Shown here: positions 1 through 8,204 of the stretch, piece after piece
Numbering within the stretch: position 1 is the first letter of the stretch
How the letters are laid out: each line of letters begins with the position of its first letter
Assembly: GCA_022824225.1 (NCBI GenBank)
Contig: JAJEAH010000044.1
Span: 1 to 57,648 of the forward strand
Source: Chloroflexota bacterium
GTDB lineage: Bacteria > Chloroflexota > UBA11872 > VXOZ01
Direction: 5' to 3'
DNA: 57,648 nt
Made by a program: the position numbers and the translations under genes
The notes under the pieces: model-generated
What the model saw: only the letters and a program-made list of their open reading frames with translations
Told to the model about the DNA's origin: nothing
Databases searched by the model: none

Positions 1-648
1 CGCCCTGATGGTGGCGGCGAGAGCGAACATGACGCCGGTGGGGACCGCTATGAACGAGAGGACATGGTGCGGGCCGAAGTAGCTGGTGACGATGGGGCCG
101 AGGGTGATGCGCCAATAGGCGTCGTGCAGGGCTCCTTGCCGGCGGAGGATTCCCATGAGTGTGCCCAGGACGCCCGCGCCAATGACCACCGGCAGGAGGT
201 TGAAGATGACGGCAACCACGGTAAGGATCACGCCGAGCAGCACTGCCGGTCCCAGGTTGGCCTCCGAGTTGCGGATGGTGAGGAACGCGACGACGATGAC
301 AATCAAGATGATGAGGGCGGCGGCGACCTCGATTATGGGCACCGTGCGCAGGCGCTCCATGAAGCCGGAGAGTATGGCCAACGGCGCGAGCACGATGGCA
401 AAGAGAAGGGCCCCGGCCATCAGGGCCACCATGAGCGAATTGAGAATCGGCCAAAGCGCGACGGCAAGCGCGATGGGCACGATGAATGCCAGGGGCGCAA
501 GCGCGCCGGCAATCGCCCCGGAGAGAAGTGTGGCGCGAACGCTCGCCACCATCACCAAGGCGTCCGACACCGTGGCGGAGATGATCTCCCGGCGGGAGAG
601 GTGGCGCATGTCGTCGGAGAAGCGGTCGGAGTCGAACTGCTGTCCCAT
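1..648 (-). CDS. Polytopic membrane protein, 3' end cut by the window
   Basis: The minus strand stays open from an ATG at 648 to the first base of the window (216 codons, no stop), so the C-terminus lies outside. The product starts with about 20 polar residues (MGQQFDSDRF) and then has long hydrophobic stretches at about residues 35-60, 62-95, 104-122, 133-160 and 195-216, so it is an integral membrane protein. A good Shine-Dalgarno (GAGGTGAGGAG) lies just upstream of the ATG. The first membrane segment, around LLSGAIAGALAPLAF, resembles LIAGFIAGASVFAGLF in the next gene (992-1864), so the two look like paralogues. I do not recognise a named family and assign no function. Plus-strand reading frames over this stretch are antisense shadows. 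Confidence 0.7.
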   Translation of the reverse strand, partial: MGQQFDSDRFSDDMRHLSRREIISATVSDALVMVASVRATLLSGAIAGALAPLAFIVPIALAVALWPILNSLMVALMAGALLFAIVLAPLAILSGFMERLRTVPIIEVAAALIILIVIVVAFLTIRNSEANLGPAVLLGVILTVVAVIFNLLPVVIGAGVLGTLMGILRRQGALHDAYWRITLGPIVTSYFGPHHVLSFIAVPTGVMFALAATIRA

Positions 649-991
649 ACTCCTCACCTCAAGCTCTGTGCCGGGCCGCAAATGCGCGGGTGCGGCACTT
701 TGACGGCCAACACACTCCGGGCGAACGCGCGCGCTGCACACGGCGTGTCGGTTCGGGCCTGACGCCGGCCAGGGCGCTCACAAGCGACTGGCGCCGTCCG
801 CCGCGCTTGTGGCGCCTCCCGAATGTCATTCCGAGCGGAGCGAGGAATCTCGTCGCGCGCCGCACGCGAGTTACCCACTTCGCCCTACCCAGTGCGCAGA
901 CCGCGTAACGCCGCTTGATACGTGCACGAGATGGATACATCCCCCGCGCACCGGGCGCAACGGCGGTGCAGGTCCGGGCCCCCCGCCAACG
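649..991. other. Intergenic gap with one REP-like element
   Basis: There is no convincing gene between the start of the first membrane gene and the end of the second. The only recognisable structure is the REP-like element at 825-855. The short reading frames here have no Shine-Dalgarno and no protein-like composition. Confidence 0.5.
825..855 (+). repeat. REP-like dispersed repeat, family A
   Basis: The stretch begins GTCATTCCGAGCGGAGCGAG and continues into GAATCTCGTCG. Sequences of this type (GTCATTC...GAGC..AGCGA.GAATCT) are scattered between genes in many bacterial genomes. A second, more divergent copy lies on the other strand at 26750-26782, and a weak partial match is seen near 56222-56258. 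All three are intergenic. Confidence 0.6.
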
Positions 992-1864
992 TCAGATTAC
1001 GAGCGAACGCTCCCTGGCCGCCGTATACTCATCCCAGAATTCATCCTGCAAGTCCCACGACAGCGTTTCAACGCTAACCTCCCGGATGCCGACGATGCGG
1101 CGGGCGACCTGGCGGGCGCGTTTTATCTGCTCAGGCGTGCGGAACCAGCCCTGGATCTGCGCGGAGCGTCCGTCTTCGCTCACGGCAAGGTCGGCGAAAA
1201 TGCAGCCGAAGAGGTCGCTGTCATTGTGGAGAACGTACGAGAGGCTGAGTGTGCGCCGGAACCAGATGGCCGACCCAACCCACGAACGGAGCATGCCTTC
1301 GAAGAGGCTATTCCAGTATTGGTCGTACACCAGGCCCGAGAGCAGCCAAATCGGCAGCAAATAGAGCACCATGATGGGAAACTCTTTCCAGAAGGCCAGG
1401 CCGAGAAAGAGCAGCGGCACGCCGATGAGGCTGAGGAGCAATCCCGGTAACGTGTCCCAGGGCGTATGCAGCGGCATGGGCAGCAGCCGGCGCTCCACGG
1501 CCCGCAAGTTGAGCCGCGCTTTCACCATGCCCAAGGCACCGCTGATGATGAGGGCCGGCCACAATGCCATGAGGATCGAGACCCAGCCGAACGTGTGGGA
1601 GAGCACGAGAGAGACGACGCCGAGCACGTTGAGGGTAAAGAGCGTGACCATGATGGGCCAGATGGCGAGGATGATCATGATCACGGCAAAGAGACCCGCA
1701 AAGACGCTGGCCCCCGCGATGAAGCCGGCAATCAACGGGATGCGCCGGTCCGCGACCAGAAGGGTGGTCTCGTGGGTCGTGCCGGTGGCCCATTCCTCCC
1801 GACGCAACGCGCGCTGGTTCGTCCACCCGTGCGGGTCCCACCACGGAAGCACTTGGCTGGCCAT
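992..1864 (-). CDS. Membrane protein with soluble C-terminal domain
   Basis: This 290-residue protein has a polar N-terminus of about 45 residues and hydrophobic segments at about 45-75, 78-112, 138-160 and 163-182. A soluble C-terminal part (about 215-290) follows. The C-terminus contains GWFRTPEQIKRARQVARRI then VGIREVSVETL, which is reminiscent of the BON-domain pattern (a glycine-led strand, a helix, then GV..V), but the match is weak. The membrane part resembles the neighbouring partial gene at 1-648. There is a Shine-Dalgarno-like GGGGGGAGAGCAGG before the ATG and a TATCAT at 1909-1914 (minus) that could be a -10 element. No function is assigned. Confidence 0.65.
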   Translation of the reverse strand: MASQVLPWWDPHGWTNQRALRREEWATGTTHETTLLVADRRIPLIAGFIAGASVFAGLFAVIMIILAIWPIMVTLFTLNVLGVVSLVLSHTFGWVSILMALWPALIISGALGMVKARLNLRAVERRLLPMPLHTPWDTLPGLLLSLIGVPLLFLGLAFWKEFPIMVLYLLPIWLLSGLVYDQYWNSLFEGMLRSWVGSAIWFRRTLSLSYVLHNDSDLFGCIFADLAVSEDGRSAQIQGWFRTPEQIKRARQVARRIVGIREVSVETLSWDLQDEFWDEYTAARERSLVI

Positions 1865-2010
1865 AGCCTGCTCTCCCCCCGTCTGACCGTCACTGCGCCT
1901 TCAAGCACATGATACTACGTTGCAGGCCAAAGAGATACTCTGGCCGCACGGCAGGCGCATCTGCGCGGGACCCTTGCCACCCTTTTCCCCGCCCGCACCT
2001 GCCACGCGGC

Positions 2011-2100
2011 GATTGCGCGCTGCGCGACGACTGCGCGCCCCGCGACGACTGCGCGCCCTGCGACGACTGCGCGCCCCGCGACGACTGCCCGCTGCGCTCC
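2011..2100. repeat. Five tandem 18-bp repeats
   Basis: Five 18-bp units run back to back. The three central ones are GACTGCGCGCCCCGCGAC with one C/T difference, and the two outer ones are degenerate. The array ends 2 bp before the stop codon of the ABC permease (gene end at 2103), in the 240-bp gap before the next gene. There are no spacers, so it is not a CRISPR. It is a simple tandem expansion that could affect read-through from the exporter operon. Confidence 0.85.
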
Positions 2101-2102
2101 GC

Positions 2103-2915
2103 TTACGTGCGACGGCGGAACATCCACGTCGCCACCGGCATGGCGACCACGATGATGCCGACGCACCACGCCAGCGCCAGCCAGCCGTTGTTGCCGATGG
2201 GGGTGCCCACCATCCAAGCGCGCATGGCTTCGATTACTTTCGTGATGGGCTGGTTCTCGGCAAAGACGCGCAGCACGATCGGCATGCTGTCCGTGGGCAC
2301 GAACGCGCTGCTGCCGAACGTCAGGGGCATCAGCACCATGAAACCGACCCATTGGGCCGCTTCCAGCGACTTCACCACCATGCCCAAAATGGCCGAAACC
2401 CAGGAGATGGCGAAGGTGAAGATGAGGAGCAGGCCGAAGACGAGCAGCCATTCGGTCCAGGTGGCCGTGGGACGAAAGCCCACGAGGAAACTCGCCGCCA
2501 GCATGATTACGGCGGAAATTGTATTGCGAACGAGATCGGCGAACACGTGTGCCGTCAACAGTGCCGAGCTTGCCATAGGCAGGGCGCGGAAGCGGTCGAC
2601 GATGCCACGCTGCAGGTCTACGAGAACGCTGATCGTCGTCGTATTCGCGCCAAAGGCCGCGGTCTGCACCAGGATGCCGGCGACCAGGAAGTTGACGTAA
2701 CTCGTCCCGCCGGTGTTGATGGCCCCGCCGAAGACATAGCGAAACAGGAGCAGGAACATGACAGGCATGAGGAATGTGGAAAGCAATTGGTCCACGTTGC
2801 GGGTGATGTGCCGGAGGCTGCGCTGGGTCAGCACCCAGGTGTTGTCGAGAGTCCAAAAGATGCCCGGTCGCACTTCGGGTTGCGCCTCGGCGCGTTGGGT
2901 GGCTAGTTGTTTCAT
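2103..2915 (-). CDS. ABC-2 type exporter permease, DrrB-like
   Basis: This 270-residue protein is the membrane subunit of an ABC exporter of the daunorubicin-resistance (DrrB/ABC-2) type. It has about six hydrophobic segments, and the family-typical region FRALPMASSALLTAHVFADL lies between the second and third. The start codon overlaps the stop of the ATPase gene by 4 bp (ATGA), so the two are translationally coupled. Together they should form a transporter extruding a hydrophobic compound or lipid. The substrate cannot be read from the sequence. The length is normal for the family. Confidence 0.85.
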   Translation of the reverse strand: MKQLATQRAEAQPEVRPGIFWTLDNTWVLTQRSLRHITRNVDQLLSTFLMPVMFLLLFRYVFGGAINTGGTSYVNFLVAGILVQTAAFGANTTTISVLVDLQRGIVDRFRALPMASSALLTAHVFADLVRNTISAVIMLAASFLVGFRPTATWTEWLLVFGLLLIFTFAISWVSAILGMVVKSLEAAQWVGFMVLMPLTFGSSAFVPTDSMPIVLRVFAENQPITKVIEAMRAWMVGTPIGNNGWLALAWCVGIIVVAMPVATWMFRRRT

Positions 2916-3940
2916 TTTGCGATGCTCTCCTGGCCGCCGGCATTTGCGCCGTTGGTTTCCGCTGTGGCCGTTGCGCCCGTGAGGGTGAGGAAGACGTCGT
3001 CCAGGGTCGGCCGGTGCAGAGACACGTTCTCAACGTCCACTCCGGCGTCCTCCAGGCGCTGCAGGACGTCCCGGAGTGTATGCACGCCCTCGTTGCTCGC
3101 GATGCTGAGCAAGCGCCGCTTGGGGTCCTGGTGCAGCGCCTGTCCCGCCAAGACGCGCTCGGCCTCGCTGAAGTTGTCGCCGTCGGCCACCACGATGTCC
3201 AGGCGTTCCGTGCCGATGCGGGCCTTGAGCTCGTCTGCCGTGCCGGCGGCGATCACGTTGCCAAGGTCAATAACGACGATCTGGTCCGCCAGTTGGTCGG
3301 CCTCTTCCATGTACTGGGTGGTGAGCAGGATCGTCACGTCACCGGCGGCGAGCCGCTTGATCATCTCCCACAGCACGAGGCGGCTGCGGGGATCGAGCCC
3401 GGTGGTGGGTTCGTCCAGGAAGATCACCGGCGGCGAGGCGATGAGGCTCATCGCCAGGTCCAGGCGGCGGCGCATCCCGCCGGAGTACGTCTTCACCCGG
3501 CGGTGGGCCGCGTCGGTGAGTTCGAACTGTTCCAACAGCTCCCGGGCGCGGCGCTTGGTGTCGGCCCTGCTCAGGCGGTAGAGCCGCCCCAACATGAGCA
3601 GGTTCTCTTCACCCGTCAAGTATTCATCCACCGCGGCGTACTGGCCGGTGAGCCCAATGCTCTTGCGCACCTCGTCGGCGTCGCGCTGCACGTCGTGGCC
3701 GTTGATGAAGGCTTGGCCGCCGTCCGGCGGCAACAGCGTGCTCAATATGCGAATGATGGTCGTCTTGCCGGCGCCGTTCGGCCCTAGCAACGCCAGGATG
3801 TCCCCCCGCCCAACAGAGAAGCTAACGCCCTTCAAGACTTCGAGGGCTTTGAATGATTTTCTCAACTCCGATACGACGATTGCGTTGTCTTTCGTGTCGG
3901 AAGCAGGCGCCGCGGTCGGTGCGGCAGCAGTCTCGGTCAT
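2912..3940 (-). CDS. ABC exporter ATPase, DrrA-like
   Basis: This 342-residue protein is a nucleotide-binding subunit. It has Walker A GPNGAGKTT at about residues 53-61, the signature YSGGMRRRLDLAMSL near 150 and Walker B VIFLDEPTTGLD about 20 residues later, followed by a DrrA-type C-terminal extension ending in HRPTLDDVFLTLTG. Shine-Dalgarno AAGGAGATGCC precedes the ATG. It is the first gene of a two-gene operon with the permease. The substrate is unknown; drug or lipid export is the family norm. Confidence 0.9.
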   Translation of the reverse strand: MTETAAAPTAAPASDTKDNAIVVSELRKSFKALEVLKGVSFSVGRGDILALLGPNGAGKTTIIRILSTLLPPDGGQAFINGHDVQRDADEVRKSIGLTGQYAAVDEYLTGEENLLMLGRLYRLSRADTKRRARELLEQFELTDAAHRRVKTYSGGMRRRLDLAMSLIASPPVIFLDEPTTGLDPRSRLVLWEMIKRLAAGDVTILLTTQYMEEADQLADQIVVIDLGNVIAAGTADELKARIGTERLDIVVADGDNFSEAERVLAGQALHQDPKRRLLSIASNEGVHTLRDVLQRLEDAGVDVENVSLHRPTLDDVFLTLTGATATAETNGANAGGQESIAK

Positions 3941-4151
3941 GGCATCTCCTTAGGGTAGACTTCTGGGAGGCGAAAGGTACGGTTACAAGAATGCATGTGG
4001 GCCGGGCAAGCGCAACGTCCCCGGCCTGGAAGGCGCGGCGAATACTGCGAGCGTGCGGGCGGTGATCGAAAAGCTGGACGCGGGGCAAGGCCGCGACCCA
4101 CAGCGCACGTGTGAGGACACAAGACAACTGCTGGGTTAGGGGACGCTGGGC

Positions 4152-4712
4152 CTAAGCCTTTTCCGTCAATTCCTTCACGTAGCCAAAGGTCTTGTTCGCG
4201 GTTGTCATCTTCACCAAGTTGCTCAAGCGTTTCGTGAACTCCGCCGGGCGGCTGCGCGCTGCGGCCACGAATGCTACGCGGATGCGCCGGTAGTCTTCCG
4301 AAAAGTCCTGGAAGTTCCGCCAGGTTTGCGGGTCTGCTTGCAGGGCGGCGGCAATATCGGGCGGCAGTGTGAACGGTTCCTCTAGGTCTACGCCCTCTGC
4401 GGCGGCAAGTCCCGCCGGTGTCATCTTGCCGGCGGCGATCAAGTTGCGCAGGCGCACTTTGTTGGCTTCCGACCAGTTGCTCTTGGGCTTGCGCGGTGAA
4501 AAGCGCTGGGCGAACCGTTCGTCGTCGATGCCCTTCTGCTGGCTGTCTATCCAGCCGAAGCACAGCGCTTCTTCCACGGCGGCGTTGTACGAGACCCGCG
4601 GCTTGCCGGTGGCCTTGCGGTAGTAGACGAGCCAGACTTCCTGCGCGTCGGCGTGGTGCGCCGCCAACCAGGCCCGCCATTCTACTCTATTCTTGGCGTA
4701 AAAGGTGTCCAT
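4152..4712 (-). CDS. YdeI/OmpD-associated family protein
   Basis: The product, read from the ATG at 4712, is 186 residues: MDTFYAKNRVEWRAWL, then VWLVYYRKATGK and VEEALCFGWIDSQ. These are hallmarks of the bacterial YdeI/OmpD-associated family, whose biochemical role is not established. An upstream in-frame ATG at 4835 would add 41 low-complexity residues that do not match the family, so I use the internal start. It stands alone, about 160 bp downstream of the pepP-efp-bccp operon. Confidence 0.75.
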   Translation of the reverse strand: MDTFYAKNRVEWRAWLAAHHADAQEVWLVYYRKATGKPRVSYNAAVEEALCFGWIDSQQKGIDDERFAQRFSPRKPKSNWSEANKVRLRNLIAAGKMTPAGLAAAEGVDLEEPFTLPPDIAAALQADPQTWRNFQDFSEDYRRIRVAFVAAARSRPAEFTKRLSNLVKMTTANKTFGYVKELTEKA

Positions 4713-4869
4713 AGGTCGATCTACTTCTGCTGGAAGTCTTGATGCGGCAGGTGAACGTGACGGGCATGCGGGCAGAGCGCCGCCGCGAGGGCAGAGGCGG
4801 GCGCCGCAGCGCGTAGTTGGCGTGTCCAGGCGCATGCGCCCAACGCTTGAGGGTCCGCGTCCGTGCGCG

Positions 4870-5385
4870 CTATTCCACGTCGTCTACCGGCGGCTCCGGA
4901 TCGGGCTCGATCAAGGCGAGGGGCTGGCCGTACTCTACTGGCTGCCGTGATTCCACCAGGAAGCGCTCCAGCGTGCCGGCGTAGGGCGCTTGGACTTCAT
5001 TGAGCACGTTCAGCACCTCGATGTAGCCCAGCAACTGCCCTTCTTGCACCTCTGCGCCTTCTTCCACCACGGCGCGCTGATTCGGGCCGCGGCCGCGCGA
5101 AAAAATCCCCACCCGGCCGGCCAACACGGTGTGCGTCTCCGGCTCTTCGGTTGGGGTTGCCGGTTCGGCGGGCGCTGGCGCCGACAGCGCCCGCGCGACC
5201 GCCGGGACAGACTCGGCGGAGCGCTTGATCGTCACCCGCACTTTGCCCTGTTCCAGTGAAATCTCTTCCACATCAGATTCCTCGATGAGGTCCAGCAGCG
5301 GTTGCAGGCGCTCTTGCACAATCTCGGAGAACGCGGGCGGGCACTCGGCGGATTGATCCCGGTCATGGAAAAACGATTTGCTCAT
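4870..5385 (-). CDS. BCCP-like protein lacking the biotin lysine
   Basis: This 171-residue protein has the layout of acetyl-CoA carboxylase biotin carboxyl carrier protein (AccB). An N-terminal helix with EISLEQGKVRVTIKR is followed by a Pro/Ala linker (about 60-85) and a C-terminal biotinyl domain with VVEEGAEVQEGQLLGYIEV and AGTLERFLV. The biotinylation motif, normally E-A-M-K-L/M-x-N-E, reads E123-V-L-N126-V-L-N-E, so Asn replaces the lysine that carries biotin. It follows efp with a 4-bp ATGA overlap, the usual pepP-efp-accB order, but no accC follows. It cannot carry biotin by the known chemistry. By analogy with plant BADC proteins, which also lack the lysine, it may be a structural or regulatory partner of the carboxylase (inference). 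Confidence 0.8.
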   Translation of the reverse strand: MSKSFFHDRDQSAECPPAFSEIVQERLQPLLDLIEESDVEEISLEQGKVRVTIKRSAESVPAVARALSAPAPAEPATPTEEPETHTVLAGRVGIFSRGRGPNQRAVVEEGAEVQEGQLLGYIEVLNVLNEVQAPYAGTLERFLVESRQPVEYGQPLALIEPDPEPPVDDVE

Positions 5386-5948
5386 GATGCACGTACTCGC
5401 TCCACGTAGCCGCTCGTGCGTGTATCCACGCGGATGGTGTCGCCATTGCTGATGAACAGCGGGACGTTTACGACGAGTCCGGTCTCCACCGTGGCCGGCT
5501 TCGTGCCGCCGGCGGCGGTATCGCCTTTGAAACCGGGCGCCGTTTCGGTGACTTCTAATTCAATCGAAGGCGGCAGCGCAACATCGAGCACGCGCTCTTC
5601 GTGCATTTCCAATTCCACCGTGGCGCCGTCCTTGAGAAAATTCACGGCATTGCCCAAGAGACTGCCGTCCACCAAGACCTCGTCATACGATTCCGTATCC
5701 ATGAAATGGTACACGTCGCCGTCGCTATAGAGGTACTGGGCCGGGCGCTGTTCCAGCCGGATGCGCGGGAAGCGCGCCCCGGCGTCGCACGTGCGATCGA
5801 TGATATGTCCGTCTTGCACGTGCCGGAGCTTGAGTCGAACCACAGCGCCGCCGCGCCCCATCTTGATGTGCTTTACGTCTTCCAAGCGAAAGATGGCGTT
5901 TTCATACTCGATGACGACGCCGCGTCGCAAGTTGCCGGTTTCGATCAA
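5382..5948 (-). CDS. efp: Translation elongation factor P
   Basis: This 188-residue protein has the three-domain EF-P fold, with YLYSDGDVYHFMDTESYDE in the middle and the C-terminal signature KGDTAAGGTKPATVETG...VPLFI.NGD.I.VDTR. EF-P relieves ribosome stalling at polyproline. The loop that inserts into the peptidyl-transferase centre reads K-M-G-R32-G-G-A, so the tip residue is Arg rather than the usual modified Lys of E. coli-type EF-P. The start is TTG at 5948, with Shine-Dalgarno GGGGAGG nine to ten bases upstream. It sits between the Xaa-Pro peptidase (37 bp upstream) and the BCCP-like gene (4-bp overlap). Confidence 0.95.
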   Translation of the reverse strand: MIETGNLRRGVVIEYENAIFRLEDVKHIKMGRGGAVVRLKLRHVQDGHIIDRTCDAGARFPRIRLEQRPAQYLYSDGDVYHFMDTESYDEVLVDGSLLGNAVNFLKDGATVELEMHEERVLDVALPPSIELEVTETAPGFKGDTAAGGTKPATVETGLVVNVPLFISNGDTIRVDTRTSGYVERVRAS

Positions 5949-5985
5949 TGCGTGTTGCCTCCCCGTAGTCTCGATGCGTTTAGGT

Positions 5986-7080
5986 TTAGGTTTGGAATCG
6001 CAGTTTGGGCGAGCCGGTCAAGACTTCGGCGCCGTCCGTATGCAGGAGCACCAAGTCTTCGATGCGGACGCCCCCGACGCCCGGCACGTAGATACCGGGT
6101 TCGATAGATACGACGGCGCCGGCGGGCAAGGGCGTGTCACCGGCCAGGGGCGAAAGGCGCGGCGCTTCGTGGATTTCCAGGCCCACGCCATGGCCGAGCC
6201 CGTGGCCGAAGTGGTCGGCGTGTCCGGCTGCCGCGATGACGTCCCGCGCGCAGGCGTCAGCCTCCACCCCGGTCATACCCGCGCGGACCTGTTCCTCCGC
6301 CGCCTCTTGCGCGCGCAGGACAATCCGGTAGATTTCCTGCATTTCCGGCGAGGGTGTGCCCAGGGCCACGGTCCGTGTCATGTCTGAGCAGTAGCCGTCG
6401 GCGATGCAGCCGAAGTCCATGACGATGAACGTGTCGGCGGGGATGACGTCGTTTCCGGGCCGATGGTGGGGCATCGCGCCGTTGGGCCCGGCGGCGATGA
6501 TGGAGGGAAACGACAGCCCCTCCGCGCCGCCTTCCCGCATCAGGACTTCCAAGCGCCAGGCCGCGGCCTTTTCCGTCACGCCGGGGCGCAGCCACGCCAA
6601 TAGTTCGGCAAGCGCGTCGTCGGCGATGGCGATGGCCTTGCGCAGCGCCGCTATTTCGTCAGGTTCCTTGGCCACCCGGAGGTCCTCGATTGCCCTCTGG
6701 CACTCGATAAGTTCAACGTGGCCGGCCAGTGCCTCGCGATACGACCCGTAGGCGGCAACGCTGACGTGGTCGGACTCGAATGCGAGCCGCTCGTAGCCGT
6801 GCTGTTGGCTGAGTTCCAAGAGCAGCGGCGGTACGGGCCCGGTTTGCGGCACCACCGTGAAGTCCGGCGCTTGCTTGCCTGCTTGCTCCGTGTAGCGCGA
6901 GTCGGTGATGAGGAGGGCGTCGGCGGCGCTAAGCAGAAGCCAACCGGAACTGCCGGTAAAGCCGGAGAGATAGCGGCGGTTGTAGTCGTTACTGACGAGC
7001 AGCGCTTCCGCTTCGGAATCCTGTAGCCAGCGGCGCGCTTTGTGTATGCGTGTAGCAGTCGAAGATTCCGCGGTGCTCAT
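5986..7080 (-). CDS. Xaa-Pro aminopeptidase, M24 family
   Basis: This 364-residue protein has an N-terminal creatinase-like domain (NDYNRRYLSGFTGSSGWLLL) and a C-terminal pita-bread metallopeptidase domain. The expected metal ligands are visible: Asp in VMDFG, Asp in YCSDMTRT, His in GHGLGHGVGLEIHE, Glu in SIEPGIYV and Glu in VRIEDLV. It removes N-terminal residues that precede proline. It is the first gene of the pepP-efp-bccp operon, an order also known in Firmicutes and suggestive of a shared link to proline-rich proteins. A TACAAT hexamer lies 42 bp upstream. Confidence 0.92.
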   Translation of the reverse strand: MSTAESSTATRIHKARRWLQDSEAEALLVSNDYNRRYLSGFTGSSGWLLLSAADALLITDSRYTEQAGKQAPDFTVVPQTGPVPPLLLELSQQHGYERLAFESDHVSVAAYGSYREALAGHVELIECQRAIEDLRVAKEPDEIAALRKAIAIADDALAELLAWLRPGVTEKAAAWRLEVLMREGGAEGLSFPSIIAAGPNGAMPHHRPGNDVIPADTFIVMDFGCIADGYCSDMTRTVALGTPSPEMQEIYRIVLRAQEAAEEQVRAGMTGVEADACARDVIAAAGHADHFGHGLGHGVGLEIHEAPRLSPLAGDTPLPAGAVVSIEPGIYVPGVGGVRIEDLVLLHTDGAEVLTGSPKLRFQT

Positions 7081-7121
7081 GGGCGCTCTGCCTGTGGTGG
7101 TGTTTCTGTGGCGTCATTCCA

Positions 7122-7127
7122 ATTGTA
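7122..7127 (-). promoter_or_regulatory. Possible -10 element for pepP operon
   Basis: The minus strand reads TACAAT (five of six to consensus) 42 bases upstream of the Xaa-Pro peptidase start, in the short gap after the SpoIIM-like gene. I see no good -35. Confidence 0.35.
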
Positions 7128-7152
7128 GCACGGCATCGGACTGAAAGTTCCA

Positions 7153-7881
7153 CTAGAGTTCGGGCGCGCCGAGGGACCCGAAGGCAGTCGCCAGCCAGTG
7201 GGCAAGGCGGAGAGTGACCTCGACCTCCACCCACGCGGCAAGAATTACCAAAGGGATGACAAAGAAGACGTACCCCTTGACGACATTGACTGCCGACCAG
7301 AGGACATTGTCCAAGGCGCTCAGCGCGGGCACGGGGCGGAAGATGGACCAGGCAAGCCGCAGGGAAAGCGCGCTGCCGACGAAAACGGCCGGCAACTCGA
7401 ATATGCCGTGGGGCGCAACCAAGGCCAGGCCCATGACGGCCCGGACGAACACCGACGCTTCCATCTGCACGACGAGCATACCCAGAATCACGCCGGGCAG
7501 CAGCGAGACCAGCAGTGGATAGACGCCGAGGGAGAGCAGGGCAAGCAGGGGGCTGAGAAAGACGATGCGCAGATTATTGCGGAGAATGGCGGCGGTGGTT
7601 ATGCCTTCCGCGCCGCCGAGACGGTCGAATTGCGCCGCAACGGCGCGCAAGACCTCCGCCGTGGCCGCGGGACTGCTGACGGCGAGCGCGATGCCGGCGG
7701 CCAGACCGGCAAAGAATGAACCGGTGGTGAAGAGTATCAACCACCGGTTGGCGACGATGAGGGCAGGAATGTCTCGAGAATAGACCCTAGAGAGCGTGAA
7801 GGGCGTGTTCGTAGCCAGGGGAGCGCCATCCGCGTCACAGACGGCAAGGAATAGCCGGCGCAGACGCTCCCAGGCAGGCAT
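7153..7881 (-). CDS. SpoIIM-family (DUF95) membrane protein
   Basis: This 242-residue protein has about five hydrophobic segments and the family hallmark APHGIFELPAVFVG near the middle. That motif defines the stage II sporulation protein M / DUF95 family, which is widespread in non-sporulating bacteria, where its role is unclear. It starts 6 bp after the stop of tatA on the same strand, so the two are co-transcribed. The neighbourhood gives no evidence of sporulation. Confidence 0.8.
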   Translation of the reverse strand: MPAWERLRRLFLAVCDADGAPLATNTPFTLSRVYSRDIPALIVANRWLILFTTGSFFAGLAAGIALAVSSPAATAEVLRAVAAQFDRLGGAEGITTAAILRNNLRIVFLSPLLALLSLGVYPLLVSLLPGVILGMLVVQMEASVFVRAVMGLALVAPHGIFELPAVFVGSALSLRLAWSIFRPVPALSALDNVLWSAVNVVKGYVFFVIPLVILAAWVEVEVTLRLAHWLATAFGSLGAPEL

Positions 7882-7887
7882 GAGGCG

Positions 7888-8157
7888 TTAGCTCTTCTTG
7901 GCAGTTTCCTCGCTGCTGTCGGCCTGGGCGGATTCGGCCTTGGTCTCGCCCGCATCGCCGGAAGAAGCCGTAGCCGCGGCCGCGGCGCCGCCCTCCGCTG
8001 TCCCACCTTCTTCCTCTTCATCCTTCATGGCCGTGCGAAACTCGCGGATGCTCTTACCCAGAGAACCGCCGAGCCCCGCAATCCGGCTGCCCCCAAAGAG
8101 GATTACGATGATCACCAAGATGATGAGGAGCTCTGTCCACCCAAATGTGCCAAGCAT
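7888..8157 (-). CDS. tatA: Sec-independent protein translocase TatA
   Basis: The product is 89 residues. MLGTFGWTELLIILVIIVI forms the single membrane segment, LFGGSRIAGLGGSLGKS is the hinge and start of the amphipathic helix (FG..R.P.L/G.GLG pattern), and the tail is acidic and Ala-rich. TatA oligomerises to form the Tat pore for folded proteins such as the Tat lipoprotein at 43831. I chose the ATG at 8157 because Shine-Dalgarno AGGAAAGGG precedes it. The in-frame ATG at 8181 would place that site inside the gene. Confidence 0.9.
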   Translation of the reverse strand: MLGTFGWTELLIILVIIVILFGGSRIAGLGGSLGKSIREFRTAMKDEEEEGGTAEGGAAAAATASSGDAGETKAESAQADSSEETAKKS

Positions 8158-8204
8158 TCCCGTGTACCCTTTCCTACGCAATAGTCATTCAGCGTCTGAA
8201 TTTC

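Noticed and set aside
64-762. Long plus-strand reading frames at 64-762 and 155-703
   Set aside because: They are antisense to an open minus-strand membrane-protein frame that runs off the window edge with a good Shine-Dalgarno. Their translations are low-complexity and Arg/His/Asp-rich.
2011-2100. CRISPR-like array
   Set aside because: The 18-bp units are directly adjacent with no spacers and no cas genes are present.
1915-3033. Minus-strand frame of 372 codons over the DrrAB genes
   Set aside because: It is a shadow frame of the ABC permease gene, with Arg-rich low-complexity translation and no family match.
7153-7881. Evidence for sporulation from the SpoIIM-like gene
   Set aside because: The family is common in non-sporulating bacteria and no other sporulation gene is nearby.
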